From Pseudanabaena frigida (GTDB taxonomy: Bacteria; Cyanobacteriota; Cyanobacteriia; Pseudanabaenales; Pseudanabaenaceae): a stretch of DNA of 61,798 nt. This document shows positions 27,509-36,945 of this stretch, one piece after another. The notes under the pieces were generated by a model that worked only from the letters and a program-made list of their open reading frames with translations, had not been told where the DNA came from and did no database searches. The translations under genes and the position numbers were made by a program. The DNA lies in the NCBI GenBank assembly GCA_003242085.1, contig QBML01000032.1:1-61798 (forward strand). Reading direction: 5' to 3'. Each line of letters starts with the position of its first letter. Position 1 is the stretch's first letter.

Positions 27509-30145
27509 TTAGGAAAGTGCTGCCCTTAATTGAGCTTCGGCAGTTTCTAAAGCTTCTGGTAACTTGCTAGCATCCTTTCCACCTGCTTGGGCGAGATTCG
27601 GGCGACCGCCACCGCCGCCACCGCAAATCTTGGCGATCGCACCAATAAATTTGCCAGCTTGCAGACCCTTGGCATTAACTTCTTTACTGAAGGAGGCGAC
27701 GAGTGTAACTTTGCCATCGTCTGTAAAGGAACCAAGTACTACCGCACTATGTCCTAGTTTTGCCGAGAGTTTTTCTGCTGCTGCCTTCAGTGCTTCGGCT
27801 TCGATATCGGGAAGTTGAGCAACGAGGATTTTAAACTCGCCAACGGGTTCTGCTTCAGACAGGAGGCTGTCAGCTTTAACCAAAGCTAGTTGCTGCTTGA
27901 GGATTTCAATTTCTTTTTGAGAGTTTTTTAACTCGTTTTGTAGTCCTGTAATCCGATCGCTAATTTCTTCAGGCTTAATTTTAAAGCGATCGCTTAAGTC
28001 CTTAGTGATGTTGTCGCGAACCGTTAAATATTCCAGAACGGCTTGACCTGCGATCGCTTCGATCCGACGCACACCAGAGGCAACACCTGCTTCAGAAATG
28101 ATTTTGAACAAGCCAATTTCGCTGGTGTTTTTTACGTGAGTCCCACCGCAAAGTTCCATCGATACATTGGGAATATCGATTACGCGGACTTCAGCACCGT
28201 ACTTTTCACCAAACATGGCGATCGCGCCTTTGGCTTTTGCAGCAGCGATCGGTAATACTTCAATTACGGATTCGTGGGCTTCAGCAATCCAGTTATTGAT
28301 TTGCAGTTCGATTTGATGAATTTCTTCAGTAGTGACCGCACGATTGAGATTAAAGTCAAAACGGAGGCGATCGCTATCGACGAGAGAACCAGCTTGTGAA
28401 ACGTTAGGATCGACGATTTTCTTGAGCGCAGCTTGCAAGAGGTGCGTAGCAGTGTGATGTGCTTGAATGCGACGACGCTCGGATAATGCAATTTGAGCAT
28501 TAACATTATCGCCAATGGCAATTTCGCCGCGTTCAATTTGTCCAATGTGAATAAATAGATCGGCTTGTTTCTGCACATCAGTAATCTTCGCGATCGCTTC
28601 ACCAATGGCTAGATAACCAGTATCACCAACCTGTCCACCTGATTCTGCATAGAAAGGGGTTTTGTCTAATACGATTTGGACTTTGTTTCCTGCGATCGCA
28701 GTTTTTACTAGCTCACCGTTAACAAGAATCGCTTTGATCGTAGCGGTGCTACTGAGTTCTGTATAGCCAAGAAACTCCGTCTTACCAATTTCCTTAGCAA
28801 TATTTACCCAGTTGTCCTTTGCCATCAGATCTATATCTTCATGGGCAGCTTGCGATCGCTCTTGTTGCTTTTTCATCTCATTCTCAAATCCCTCTGCATC
28901 AACAGTAAAGCCTTCTTCTTCAGCAATTTCCTGAGTTAGCTCTAATGGAAATCCGTAGGTATCATAGAGAGTAAAAGCATCCACGCCCGAAATTGTCTTA
29001 CTAGACTGCACTTCAGCTTTTTCGAGAATCTCCTCAAGCAATTTCTCGCCACGCTCTAGAGTTTGTAAGAAGCGAACTTCTTCAATTTTAATTTCGTCTT
29101 TAATTACTTTTTCTCGTTCACGAGTATTGGTATACACATTTTCAGAAAGAGCGATCGCCACTTCCGCAACTTCCGACGCAAACGTTCCAGAAATGCCAAT
29201 CAAGCGACCGTGACGCACGACCCGCCGCAAGAGACGACGCATTATATATCCACGCCCAACATTGGAGGCATTGATTCCGTCAGCAATCATATGTACAACT
29301 GAACGCACATGATCGCCAATCACCTTGAGTGAAGTCTTTACTTTCTCATCACTCTTGTGATAATCAATTCCTGCAATATCCGCAGCTTTTTTGATGATCG
29401 GATAAATTAAATCTGTTTCGTAATTATTGGGAACTCCTTGCAAGACTTGCGCCATGCGTTCCAAGCCCAAGCCTGTGTCAATATTTTGCTTTTTGAGAGG
29501 AGTGAGATTACCATCAGCATCACGATTTAATTCCATGAACACAAGGTTGTAAATCTCTAAGAACCTTGAATCATCTTCTAAATTAATTGCATCATCACCC
29601 AATTCAGGATGGAAATCATAATAGATTTCCGAGCAAGGACCACAGGGGCCAGTCGCACCTGATGCCCAGAAATTATCGTCACCCATGCGCTGAATTCGAT
29701 GGGCAGGAATACCGATCGCATCACGCCAAATCGCAAAGGCATCTTCATCGGTGTAATACACGCTCACAACTAGGCGATCGGGCGGCAGTTGAAATACTTT
29801 AGTTACTAATTCCCAGCCCCAAGCGATCGCTTCTTTTTTGAAATAATCACCAAAGCTGAAATTCCCTAACATTTCAAAAAAGGTATGGTGACGCGCAGTT
29901 CTGCCCACATTCTCAATGTCATTGGTGCGAATACATTTCTGAGATGTGGTGGCGCGAGGTACTTCAGCCTCTTGCTGACCTAAAAAGATTGGCTTAAATG
30001 GCAGCATTCCTGCAATGGTGAGCAATACAGTTGGGTCGGCAGGTACGAGTGAGGCGCTAGGCAATACCTTATGACCGCGTTCCTCAAAGAAATTGAGAAA
30101 CTTCGCACGAATTTCAGCACCAGTAAGAGAAGGAAGGCTAGCCAT
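27509..30145 (-). CDS. alaS: Alanyl-tRNA synthetase
   Basis: The 878-residue protein is full length. The N-terminal catalytic domain (1-460) begins [20 protein letters not shown] and contains the class II motif 2 region [18 protein letters not shown] and [12 protein letters not shown]. The editing domain carries the zinc-site [11 protein letters not shown] and MELCGGTH. The C-terminal C-Ala domain ends with [17 protein letters not shown]. The enzyme charges tRNA-Ala in the cytoplasm and edits mischarged Ser and Gly. Nothing unusual; monocistronic. Confidence 0.98.
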   Translation of the reverse strand: MASLPSLTGAEIRAKFLNFFEERGHKVLPSASLVPADPTVLLTIAGMLPFKPIFLGQQEAEVPRATTSQKCIRTNDIENVGRTARHHTFFEMLGNFSFGDYFKKEAIAWGWELVTKVFQLPPDRLVVSVYYTDEDAFAIWRDAIGIPAHRIQRMGDDNFWASGATGPCGPCSEIYYDFHPELGDDAINLEDDSRFLEIYNLVFMELNRDADGNLTPLKKQNIDTGLGLERMAQVLQGVPNNYETDLIYPIIKKAADIAGIDYHKSDEKVKTSLKVIGDHVRSVVHMIADGINASNVGRGYIMRRLLRRVVRHGRLIGISGTFASEVAEVAIALSENVYTNTREREKVIKDEIKIEEVRFLQTLERGEKLLEEILEKAEVQSSKTISGVDAFTLYDTYGFPLELTQEIAEEEGFTVDAEGFENEMKKQQERSQAAHEDIDLMAKDNWVNIAKEIGKTEFLGYTELSSTATIKAILVNGELVKTAIAGNKVQIVLDKTPFYAESGGQVGDTGYLAIGEAIAKITDVQKQADLFIHIGQIERGEIAIGDNVNAQIALSERRRIQAHHTATHLLQAALKKIVDPNVSQAGSLVDSDRLRFDFNLNRAVTTEEIHQIELQINNWIAEAHESVIEVLPIAAAKAKGAIAMFGEKYGAEVRVIDIPNVSMELCGGTHVKNTSEIGLFKIISEAGVASGVRRIEAIAGQAVLEYLTVRDNITKDLSDRFKIKPEEISDRITGLQNELKNSQKEIEILKQQLALVKADSLLSEAEPVGEFKILVAQLPDIEAEALKAAAEKLSAKLGHSAVVLGSFTDDGKVTLVASFSKEVNAKGLQAGKFIGAIAKICGGGGGGRPNLAQAGGKDASKLPEALETAEAQLRAALS

Positions 30146-30460
30146 GAACTTATGATTTTGGGTTTGATTTCAAGATTGATGTAAAAAGCGATCAGCCGCT
30201 AAAATTCTGTAAACGATATTACGAATTTGATTAATTGTCCATCTAGTATTATGCCATTAAGTTCAGACCGTCGGGGCAACTGATGAATTGCTTCTTTAGG
30301 GACTTGCTATTAATTAAAGTGCCTCTGGCTTCGACTCCGCTCAGCCAACGTTAGCTGAGCGAAGTCGAAGCTATACAACTTAGAAGGACATTTTCCTCAG
30401 CAAGTGACTCAAGCAAAAATTAGTAAAACTGTTAGGATCGATCGCAATAAGTTTTGAAAA
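30146..30460. other. 315-bp gene-free region between divergent alaS and yggT
   Basis: It must hold the promoters of both genes. It also carries the inverted repeat at 30328-30371. No open frame or RNA was recognised. Confidence 0.5.
30328..30371. repeat. GCTTCGAC...GTCGAAGC inverted repeat
   Basis: GCTTCGACTCCGCTCAGC pairs (one G-T) with GCTGAGCGAAGTCGAAGC around CAACGTTA. Related sequences lie at 17756-17782 (half copy) and 40239-40308 (longer, imperfect); a diverged form is embedded in 59790-59860. Confidence 0.7.
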
Positions 30461-30757
30461 TTGGTGACTATCGTGGATGCGATCGCTGTTAGCTCTCTTG
30501 CGCTCAATATTGTTTTGGGATTATTTATCCTGATGTATATTTTTCGGATTGTGATGACGTGGTATCCCCAGATTCCTCTCAAGCAATTTCCCTATAGCCT
30601 GATTACTTTTCCCACTGAGCCTTTACTATTTGTGCTGCGTAAGTTGATCCCACCCATCGGCGGCATCGATATTTCGCCTGTAATCGGAGTAGGTATTTTC
30701 AGTCTTTTACGCGAAATGTTACTAGGTCAGCAAGGTATTCTGACGATGATGCAATAA
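30461..30757 (+). CDS. YggT family membrane protein
   Basis: The 98-residue protein has two membrane helices (about 12-32 LALNIVLGLFILMYIFRIV, and 75-95) separated by WYPQIPLKQFPYSLI, PTEPLLFVLRKLIPPIGG and IDISPVIG, the diagnostic YggT (CCB3/Ycf19-like) signature. Plastid homologues assist cytochrome b6 haem attachment, and bacterial ones are linked to cell division or osmotic tolerance; the role here is not determined. The first codon is a GTG; a second in-frame GTG three codons on is equally possible. Confidence 0.85.
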   Translation: MVTIVDAIAVSSLALNIVLGLFILMYIFRIVMTWYPQIPLKQFPYSLITFPTEPLLFVLRKLIPPIGGIDISPVIGVGIFSLLREMLLGQQGILTMMQ

Positions 30758-30760
30758 ATA

Positions 30761-30789
30761 AATGTTCAACACATTCAGTGTTGAACATT
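30761..30789. terminator. Terminator after yggT
   Basis: AATGTTCAACAC pairs perfectly with GTGTTGAACATT around ATTCA, 3 bp after the stop. Confidence 0.7.
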
Positions 30790-30845
30790 ATATTGAGGAA
30801 AACTTGCTATAATTAAAAATTGTGATTATTTCAAGAGCGTAAGTT

Positions 30846-32141
30846 TTGATAGAGCGCTATACGTTACCCGAAATGGGTCGGTTATGGACAGATCGGCACA
30901 AGTACCAAACTTGGTTGCAAGTTGAGGTTGCCGTTTGCGAAGCACAGGCAGAACTAGGATATATTCCTGCCGATGCTGTCGAAGAAATTAAGGCGAAGGC
31001 AAACTTTGATGCCGATCGCGTCAATGAAATTGAGTTAACGGTCAAGCACGACATGATCGCGTTTTTGACCAACGTAAATGAATATGTAGGTGATGCAGGG
31101 CGATATATTCACCTCGGCTTGACTAGTTCCGATGTGCTAGATACAGCTCTAGCAGTACAATTAGTCGATAGTTTAGAAATCATCCAAGCCCAGTTAGAAG
31201 AAGCCATCCAAGCCATTCGCTACCAAGCCCAACAACATCGCTACACGATTATGTCGGGTCGGACGCATGGTATCCATGCGGAGCCAATTACCTTTGGATT
31301 TAAGCTCGCTGGCTGGTTAGCAGAAATGTTGCGCCATCGCGATCGCCTCTTGAACTTAAATAAAACGATTGCTGTAGGTAAAATTTCGGGTGCAGTTGGT
31401 ACTTATGCCAATGTCGATCCGCGTATTGAAGCGATCGCCTGTCAAAAGTTAGGACTTCAGCCCGACTGTGCATCGACGCAGGTAATTTCCCGAGATCGCC
31501 ATGCGGAGTTCTCGCAAGTATTAGCCCTGATCGGCGCATCGATCGAACGCTTTGCGGTCGAAATTCGTAACCTTCAGCGCACCGATGTCCTCGAAGTGGA
31601 AGAACATTTCACCAAGGGACAAAAAGGCTCCTCTGCAATGCCTCATAAGCGCAATCCGATCCGTTCGGAACGCCTAACAGGTATGGCGCGTTTATTGCGT
31701 GGCTATGCGACGACGGCTTTGGAAAATGTTGCCCTATGGCATGAACGCGATATTTCCCACAGTGCAGCGGAACGGGTATTGCTCCCTGATAGCTGCATTC
31801 TCACTCACTTCATGCTCCGAGAAATCACTGACTTGACCAAAAATCTGTTGGTGCATACCCACAACATGGAGCGCAATCTCTATTGTTATGGTGGTGTGGT
31901 CTTCAGTCAGCAGGTGTTGCTCGGACTAGTCACTAAGGGCTTGAGCCGTGAAGACAGCTATGCGATCGTTCAAAAAGCCGCCCACCTCGCATGGAATAAA
32001 ACCGACGGTGATTTCCGTAAGTTGATTAGCGAAGATGAAACTGTTCAGAAAACTTTCTCTGAAGAAGAGTTAGCCGCTTGTTTCGATCCCAATAAGCATC
32101 TCAAGAATCTTGACCAGATTTATCAACGTTTGGGGATTTAA
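30846..32141 (+). CDS. purB: Adenylosuccinate lyase
   Basis: The 431-residue protein begins at a TTG (no ATG precedes the conserved ERYTLPEMGRLWTD start). It shows GLTSSDVLDTA, SGRTHGIHAEPITFG and the fumarase/aspartase superfamily signature GSSAMPHKRNPIRSE (about 261-275). The enzyme acts twice in purine synthesis, cleaving SAICAR and adenylosuccinate with release of fumarate. Length is normal. The first 30 residues are part of the fold, so the TTG start is well supported. Confidence 0.97.
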   Translation: MIERYTLPEMGRLWTDRHKYQTWLQVEVAVCEAQAELGYIPADAVEEIKAKANFDADRVNEIELTVKHDMIAFLTNVNEYVGDAGRYIHLGLTSSDVLDTALAVQLVDSLEIIQAQLEEAIQAIRYQAQQHRYTIMSGRTHGIHAEPITFGFKLAGWLAEMLRHRDRLLNLNKTIAVGKISGAVGTYANVDPRIEAIACQKLGLQPDCASTQVISRDRHAEFSQVLALIGASIERFAVEIRNLQRTDVLEVEEHFTKGQKGSSAMPHKRNPIRSERLTGMARLLRGYATTALENVALWHERDISHSAAERVLLPDSCILTHFMLREITDLTKNLLVHTHNMERNLYCYGGVVFSQQVLLGLVTKGLSREDSYAIVQKAAHLAWNKTDGDFRKLISEDETVQKTFSEEELAACFDPNKHLKNLDQIYQRLGI

Positions 32142-32171
32142 GGTATATCGCGATTAGTTCTAAATTTAGGT

Positions 32172-32211
32172 AAAAAGGAGAAGCAACATTAAAACGTTAC
32201 TTCTCCTTTTT
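32172..32211. terminator. Terminator between purB and a convergent small gene
   Basis: AAAAAGGAGAAGCAAC pairs with GTTACTTCTCCTTTTT with one mismatch; it lies 30 bp after purB and 14 bp beyond the minus-strand gene ending at 32225. Confidence 0.75.
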
Positions 32212-32224
32212 AGTAAGGAGATGA

Positions 32225-32482
32225 CTAGCGATCGCCTTTTTCATTTTTGCTTTCAGAAAGCGCAGGTTTTGCTTTTTGCTTTTTGGGGTGCAAGTGTTTG
32301 AGAACTTCTTGCTGTACTGCTACGAAGGTACTTTTGCATACTATGTCTGATAGTTCTTCCCAATTTGGAAGAGTGCCATGAGCAGAGGCAGTAGTTACAA
32401 TGGCGATCGCGGAATTGATAGCAACTTTGCAGGCGAAGCGCTTGGTGAAGTTACAAACTGCTTTTGTAGAGAATTTAGACAT
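32225..32482 (-). CDS. Small hypothetical protein
   Basis: The 85-residue product is not recognised. It has two cysteines near the N-terminus (AVCNFTKRFACKVAINSAIA), a moderately hydrophobic segment (about 18-34), a middle block TLPNWEELSDIVCKSTFVAV and a basic hydrophilic tail (HPKKQKAKPALSESKNEKG). The gene lies between a terminator and the toxin-antitoxin-type operon. It could be a real cyanobacterial small protein, since the frame uses common codons and is bounded by a terminator. Function unknown. Confidence 0.45.
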   Translation of the reverse strand: MSKFSTKAVCNFTKRFACKVAINSAIAIVTTASAHGTLPNWEELSDIVCKSTFVAVQQEVLKHLHPKKQKAKPALSESKNEKGDR

Positions 32483-32668
32483 TTGAGAAACGCATTGAAA
32501 TCAATGAGTTAATTCAACAGCTTTTCCTCAAAGGCTTGTACCCAGAGACTTCCTAGCTTTGCACTTGTATTTCCTAATATTCCCGAAGTTGTCCTATTAT
32601 TTCCTAGATTGCCCTTATTATTGAAATTAATGTTTTGCTAACGCTCGATAAAAACATAATTTTGCAAG

Positions 32669-33010
32669 ATGAAATTAGCCGATCTGGATCTTGAAATCGT
32701 AAATGCAAATAGCACGGTGTTGTCTTGTGAAGAGGCGATCGCATTGTTGCAAGAACATCGTGAGGCGATCGCACAGTTTCATGTTTCAGCTTTGTTTTTG
32801 TTTGGCTCGGTGAGTAGAAATGAGGCAAATGTCAAAAGTGATGTAGATTTGTTGGTGGAATTTGAGAAGCCTGTAGGTTTGTTTACATTTGCACGGTTGC
32901 AGCGTTATTTGGAAAGGGTTTTAGGCTGTGCGATCGATTTAGGGACTCCAGATTCTTTGCAGCCTTATTTACGCGATATTGTTATGGGAGAATCAAAGCG
33001 TGTCTTCTAG
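32669..33010 (+). CDS. MNT-type minimal nucleotidyltransferase (MntA-like)
   Basis: The 113-residue protein has the minimal nucleotidyltransferase fold. The active-site pattern G-S-x10-D-x-D is exact: FLFGSVSRNEANVKSDVDLL (about residues 50-68), followed by the third-acid strand around LGCAIDLGTPDSL. MntA proteins paired with HEPN toxins act as antitoxins by adenylylating (AMPylating) a HEPN tyrosine. The N-terminal 35 residues, with a SCEEAIALLQEHREAIAQF helix, are slightly longer than in many members. The stop overlaps the HEPN gene start by 11 bp, indicating translational coupling. Confidence 0.9.
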   Translation: MKLADLDLEIVNANSTVLSCEEAIALLQEHREAIAQFHVSALFLFGSVSRNEANVKSDVDLLVEFEKPVGLFTFARLQRYLERVLGCAIDLGTPDSLQPYLRDIVMGESKRVF

Positions 33011-33350
33011 AACTTTAGAACAAAGGTTAAGAGATATTCTCAGTCAAGCAGAAGAAATTATGCAGTTTACGAGAGGTATGAATTTTTCTGATTTTGCTGA
33101 TGATGTGAAGACGGTTAAAGCTGTTTTGTATGATTTAGCGGTAATTGGTGAGGCGGCGCGAAGCCTTTTGCCTGATATTTTGGATGTATATCCTGATGTG
33201 CCTTGGGAAGATATGCGGTCTTTGCGAAATTTTACAGTCCATGAGTATTTTCGTGTTAATTTGAAAATTATCTGGGCAACGATCCAAGAAGATTTGCCAC
33301 CGTTGATTGAGCAAATTCGTGAACTTATTGCCAAAATTGAAATAGGGTGA
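33000..33350 (+). CDS. HEPN (DUF86) RNase-type toxin
   Basis: A GTG at 33000 inside the mntA-like 3' end is the preferred start and gives 116 residues; an earlier TTG frame is possible. The protein is a four-helix HEPN domain. The catalytic and regulatory motif is RNFTVHEYF near the C-terminus, matching R-x4-H-x-Y of HepT toxins, in which the Tyr is the site AMPylated by MntA. Other conserved segments are KAVLYDLAVIGEAAR and PWEDMRSLRN. It is predicted to be an RNase toxin held in check by the upstream nucleotidyltransferase. The next gene starts 3 bp after its stop. Confidence 0.9.
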   Translation: MSSRTLEQRLRDILSQAEEIMQFTRGMNFSDFADDVKTVKAVLYDLAVIGEAARSLLPDILDVYPDVPWEDMRSLRNFTVHEYFRVNLKIIWATIQEDLPPLIEQIRELIAKIEIG

Positions 33351-33353
33351 ATT

Positions 33354-35993
33354 ATGGAGTGGCGAGAGTTTTTAGCACAGCTTGCGGATGAGAATATTAA
33401 AAATCTTAAAGATTTAAGCTCTAACGTACCTACAGCAACTGTGCGAAAAACTTTTATTGAGTCATTCCCTGAACGTCATGGAGTTGCAGATAATCCTTTT
33501 AAAGGTGATAAAACAAAGGAAGCTCAGCAAACCTTGGTTTATAAGTGTTTTGAGGAAGTTTGTCCTGATTTGAAAGCTAAGAGTAAAGGTAAATGGCAAG
33601 TTTTAAGAGATTGGCTAAATGATGAGTTTGCATCACTAAGTTCACCTCAAAAGAAAGATCGATTTCGGGCTAATGAGCCTTTGCCGTCAATTCCTGTGTG
33701 GCATGGGCGGGAGTTGTTGCTCACTCAGTTGCAAGAGTTTTTGAAAGAGGCTACTTTGCGGGTGTTGGTGTTATTGGGGCAGGGGGGAATTGGCAAGACG
33801 AGTTTGGCGATCAAACTGATGGAAAAGATTGCGCCACAGTATAAGCAGGTGTTTTATTTTCGGGTGCGGGAAGGGAAGAGTTTTGATGATTTGGTTGCTT
33901 TAGTATTGGGTCAGGAAGCTTTGGCAGACCAAACCGTAGAAGCAAAAATTTTAGAGATCTTGAGATGCTTCCAGCAGCCGACTTTGCTGGTCTTGGATAA
34001 TTTAGAAGATGGGTTACATCCTGCTCATAGTGAAAATTTAGGCAAAGCAATCGATCCAGAGCTTGGTGTATTGATAAATCGTTTAGCATTTAGCCAGCAT
34101 CAAGCAAAAGTAATAATCACTAGCCGAGAACTCCCGCTAGATCTTGCAGATCCACGCACTAAAAGAACTAACCCAAAACTGGTTCGGGTGCATATTGTGG
34201 ATGGGATTAGTCAAGAAGCAAGCCTTGAAATTTTGCAAGAATATGGTTTTAGTGATAAACGTTTGGCAGACCTGAAAACAATTGCCGAACGGACGGGTGG
34301 ACATCCTTTGATGATGGAACTGCTATCTAACTATGTAGAGCAGGTAGATTATTTGCTCAAATATCCTGAAATCTTTGCTGAGGGAGCAATTTCCATTTTG
34401 CAAGATCAACTTTTGCGGCAACCAGAATCAGCTAGGGAATTGTTATTCCGCATGACTTTATTGCGTCATCCTGTTGAAGTAGGCGGCTTAAATTTTTTGC
34501 GACTCTATGATGATGGGTGGGAAAAAGATGGGCGCTACGAACAAGCATTAATGCTTATGCCGAGACAACAAACTCTTGAGTTTAGCGAATCTATAAAGCA
34601 TGAGACAAAGCAACTTTTACGTTTGTTAACAGAAGCAAATTTAGTCAAGCAGACCTACGACGAATGGAAAAGTGAATTTTTCTATAACCTACATCCTGTA
34701 GTAGTTGAAGGAGTGCAGACTGTTTCTAGCTTTGATAGCCTACCGAGTTTATTTCACCGCGTCTATAGGTATTATCAGTCTGACCGTAGTTTCCAAAGTT
34801 TTGATTTTCAAAGGGATACCCAACGCATAGGAGAAGCAATAGTTTTTGCTTGGCTATCAGGGGATCTAAGAGAGGCAGAAAGTTTAGTACAAATCCTGTT
34901 CAATTATTCTATAAGATTGGGTCAGGGTGATTTCTTAGAAACAGCCTTGTCTCAAGCAGCATCTATCAATGAAAATGTTAAGCAATCAGACTCGCTATTG
35001 TTACTGGCACGTTTTCATAGAGATATTGGTAACTGGAATGAAGCAGAATCCTATTGCTATCAAGCTTTATCAATAGCAGAAGAATTAGGCGATCGCGCGG
35101 GTAGGGCTATGATTTGGGGAGCATTAGGAGGCATCGAGCGCAATCGTGGCAACTGGGATGCGGCAGAAGCACTCTTTCAGCAATCTTTGCAATTGAGGAC
35201 TGAATTAGGCGATCGCGCGGGTATGGCAAATTCTTGGGGATTATTAGGAGACATCGAGCGCAACCGAGGCAACTGGGATGCGGCGCAATCTCTCTACAGA
35301 CAATGTTTAGCAGTTGAACAAGAATTAGGCGATCGCGCGGGTATGGCAAGTTCTTGGGGAGTATTGGGAGACATCGAGCGCAATCGTGGCAACTGGGATG
35401 CGGCGGAATCTCTCTACAGGCAATCTTTGCAATTGAGAACTGAATTAGGCGATCGCGCGGGTATGGCAAGTTCTTGGGGAGTATTAGGAGAAATCGAGCG
35501 CTACCGAGGCAACTGGGATGCGGCAATAGATTTTTATCTTAATGCACTTACATTTAAAGAAAATTTAATGGGACTTGATCATCCTGAAGTTGCTGACTTA
35601 CTTGTTAGTCTTGGTAGTACTTATCAGCAACAGAAATCTTACGATCAAGCAGAAGCATATTTTTCAAGATCACTGACGATCCGCGAGCAAAAGTTAGGTT
35701 TAAATCATCCAGAAACAAAAAAAGTTCGTATGATGTTGAATGGAATGCAGCAAATAAAAGATAGTCCACAAGCAGCAGATTTTATGACATCAATTTTGAG
35801 TTTAATGCAACAGAAACCAGAATTGGCTTCCACATTACAACAGTCTATAACTCAAAGATTAGCTACTACTCCTGATGCGGACATGGAAGATATTATGCAA
35901 ACGCTCCTATTTGAATTAGCTGAAAATGATTCTGATCTAAAAAATTTAATAACTCAATTTTCAGAGCTATCAGATACAAATACAGAAATATAG
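33354..35993 (+). CDS. STAND (NB-ARC-like) ATPase with C-terminal TPR array
   Basis: The 879-residue protein has an uncharacterised N-terminal domain (1-105), then a STAND NTPase. The latter has Walker A LLGQGGIGKTSLA (about 141-152), Walker B TLLVLDNLEDG (210-220), a sensor strand KVIITSRELP and the winged-helix-linked TGGHPLMMELL. A linker with winged helix (about 320-480) leads to TPRs from about 540 to 790. Residues 563-722 are four almost identical 40-residue repeats. STAND proteins switch from an ADP-bound closed state to an ATP-bound oligomer on ligand binding by their sensor repeats; several are antiphage sensors. It follows the HEPN gene by 3 bp, so it forms a three-gene operon with MNT and HEPN. 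The ligand and effector are unknown. Confidence 0.85.
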   Translation: MEWREFLAQLADENIKNLKDLSSNVPTATVRKTFIESFPERHGVADNPFKGDKTKEAQQTLVYKCFEEVCPDLKAKSKGKWQVLRDWLNDEFASLSSPQKKDRFRANEPLPSIPVWHGRELLLTQLQEFLKEATLRVLVLLGQGGIGKTSLAIKLMEKIAPQYKQVFYFRVREGKSFDDLVALVLGQEALADQTVEAKILEILRCFQQPTLLVLDNLEDGLHPAHSENLGKAIDPELGVLINRLAFSQHQAKVIITSRELPLDLADPRTKRTNPKLVRVHIVDGISQEASLEILQEYGFSDKRLADLKTIAERTGGHPLMMELLSNYVEQVDYLLKYPEIFAEGAISILQDQLLRQPESARELLFRMTLLRHPVEVGGLNFLRLYDDGWEKDGRYEQALMLMPRQQTLEFSESIKHETKQLLRLLTEANLVKQTYDEWKSEFFYNLHPVVVEGVQTVSSFDSLPSLFHRVYRYYQSDRSFQSFDFQRDTQRIGEAIVFAWLSGDLREAESLVQILFNYSIRLGQGDFLETALSQAASINENVKQSDSLLLLARFHRDIGNWNEAESYCYQALSIAEELGDRAGRAMIWGALGGIERNRGNWDAAEALFQQSLQLRTELGDRAGMANSWGLLGDIERNRGNWDAAQSLYRQCLAVEQELGDRAGMASSWGVLGDIERNRGNWDAAESLYRQSLQLRTELGDRAGMASSWGVLGEIERYRGNWDAAIDFYLNALTFKENLMGLDHPEVADLLVSLGSTYQQQKSYDQAEAYFSRSLTIREQKLGLNHPETKKVRMMLNGMQQIKDSPQAADFMTSILSLMQQKPELASTLQQSITQRLATTPDADMEDIMQTLLFELAENDSDLKNLITQFSELSDTNTEI
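35041..35520 (+). repeat. Four 120-bp tandem repeats encoding TPRs
   Basis: Four units with exact 120-bp period lie inside the STAND gene. Each unit ends GGCGATCGCGCGG (35088-35100, 35208-35220, 35328-35340, 35448-35460) and contains CATCGAGCGC and GGCAACTGGGATGCGGC at the same offset. Very high nucleotide identity implies recent expansion or gene conversion. A HIP1 octamer lies in every unit at the same place. Confidence 0.95.
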
Positions 35994-36002
35994 TTTTTTT
36001 AG

Positions 36003-36119
36003 AACTATCTGGACGGACTCATATTCGCACAGCAATATTATGATAAAGCCAAAACTATCTATCAAAAACTCGGCTCAATCAAAGACCTAGAAAGTATCGA
36101 AAAGGAATGGCAAACTTAA
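36003..36119 (+). pseudogene. TPR-like relic in frame with the STAND gene
   Basis: After the stop of the STAND gene (35991-35993) and a second in-frame TAG (36000-36002), the same frame stays open for 38 codons and reads like a TPR C-terminus: NYLDGLIFAQQYYDKAKTIY, then QKLGSIKDLESIEKEWQT and TAA. It looks like the tail of a longer ancestral TPR protein or of a related gene lost by deletion. It is not expected to be translated on its own. Confidence 0.55.
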
Positions 36120-36284
36120 AAACCTCTTGATATCCGACTTTTTTGGTGGATTGACAAGGGGATCTTAATCTCTGACTTTTCAGTTTTCTCACACCCAGCA
36201 ATATTTCGAAAAACAAGACGATCGCTACTTCTCACCAAAACTATTTCTAGGTTTTAATAGGACTAGTAAGCAACTATTTGATTT

Positions 36285-36941
36285 ATGCCTAATAAACTTG
36301 GATTTTGGTTGATTTGGATTTTATTTTCGGTCTATGCCTTCATCTTTGCGCCGCCCGATCGCCACGATACCTTGCAACTAATTCTCAAATTGAGTACAGG
36401 AGACTGGCAAGGCACAAACGCCCTCATCGTTGCCATGTTTAACCTTATGGGCGTATTCCCCTTCATTTATGCCTGTATGCTAGCCAGCGATGGATGCGGA
36501 CAAAAAGTACCCGCTTGGCTATTTGCCAGCCTCTCATTTTTGGTTGGAGCCTTCGCCCTACTTCCCTACTTCGCCCTGCGCGAACCAAACCCCACCTTTA
36601 TCGGCAAAAAAACGCGGCTGATTTCTGTATTAGAGTCACGCTGGACAGGGATTGGACTTGCAGCGATCGCCATTTACTTTTTAGTTTATGGATTCGCCAA
36701 TGGTAACTGGGCTGATTTCATCGAGCAATGGCAAACTAGTCGATTTATCCATGTGATGAGTTTAGACTTTTGTATGTTGTCACTACTATTTCCTTGGTTA
36801 CTCAGCGATGACATGGAAAGACGCGGCATGACCGATGATCGCTTTTTTACATTTATTGCCCTAGTTCCCCTAGTCGGCGCATTGATTTACCTCTGTTTGC
36901 GATCGCCTTTAATCGAAAGCGAACAAGAAGCAACCGCTTAA
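36285..36941 (+). CDS. Conserved cyanobacterial membrane protein (DUF2834-like)
   Basis: The 218-residue protein has about six membrane segments: 5-22 (FWLIWILFSVYAFIF), 45-65 (ALIVAMFNLMGVFPFIYACM), 75-95, 118-138, 152-172 and 190-208. Conserved-looking polar blocks are FAPPDRHDTLQLI, FALREPNP and LLSDDMERRGM. The arrangement resembles cyanobacterial/plastid proteins annotated as DUF2834, but I am not certain of the family name. It is probably in the thylakoid or plasma membrane; function unknown. A terminator shared with the convergent kinase gene follows. Confidence 0.65.
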   Translation: MPNKLGFWLIWILFSVYAFIFAPPDRHDTLQLILKLSTGDWQGTNALIVAMFNLMGVFPFIYACMLASDGCGQKVPAWLFASLSFLVGAFALLPYFALREPNPTFIGKKTRLISVLESRWTGIGLAAIAIYFLVYGFANGNWADFIEQWQTSRFIHVMSLDFCMLSLLFPWLLSDDMERRGMTDDRFFTFIALVPLVGALIYLCLRSPLIESEQEATA

Positions 36942-36945
36942 AATA

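Noticed and set aside
35041-35520. Regular 120-bp repeats considered as a CRISPR array
   Set aside because: Repeats are contiguous, contain no unique spacers and keep one open frame encoding TPR helices.
35107-35526. Open frame on the minus strand with a repeated 40-residue pattern
   Set aside because: It is the antisense of the four 120-bp TPR repeats; the period and the leucine/proline-rich composition are by-products of the coding repeats.
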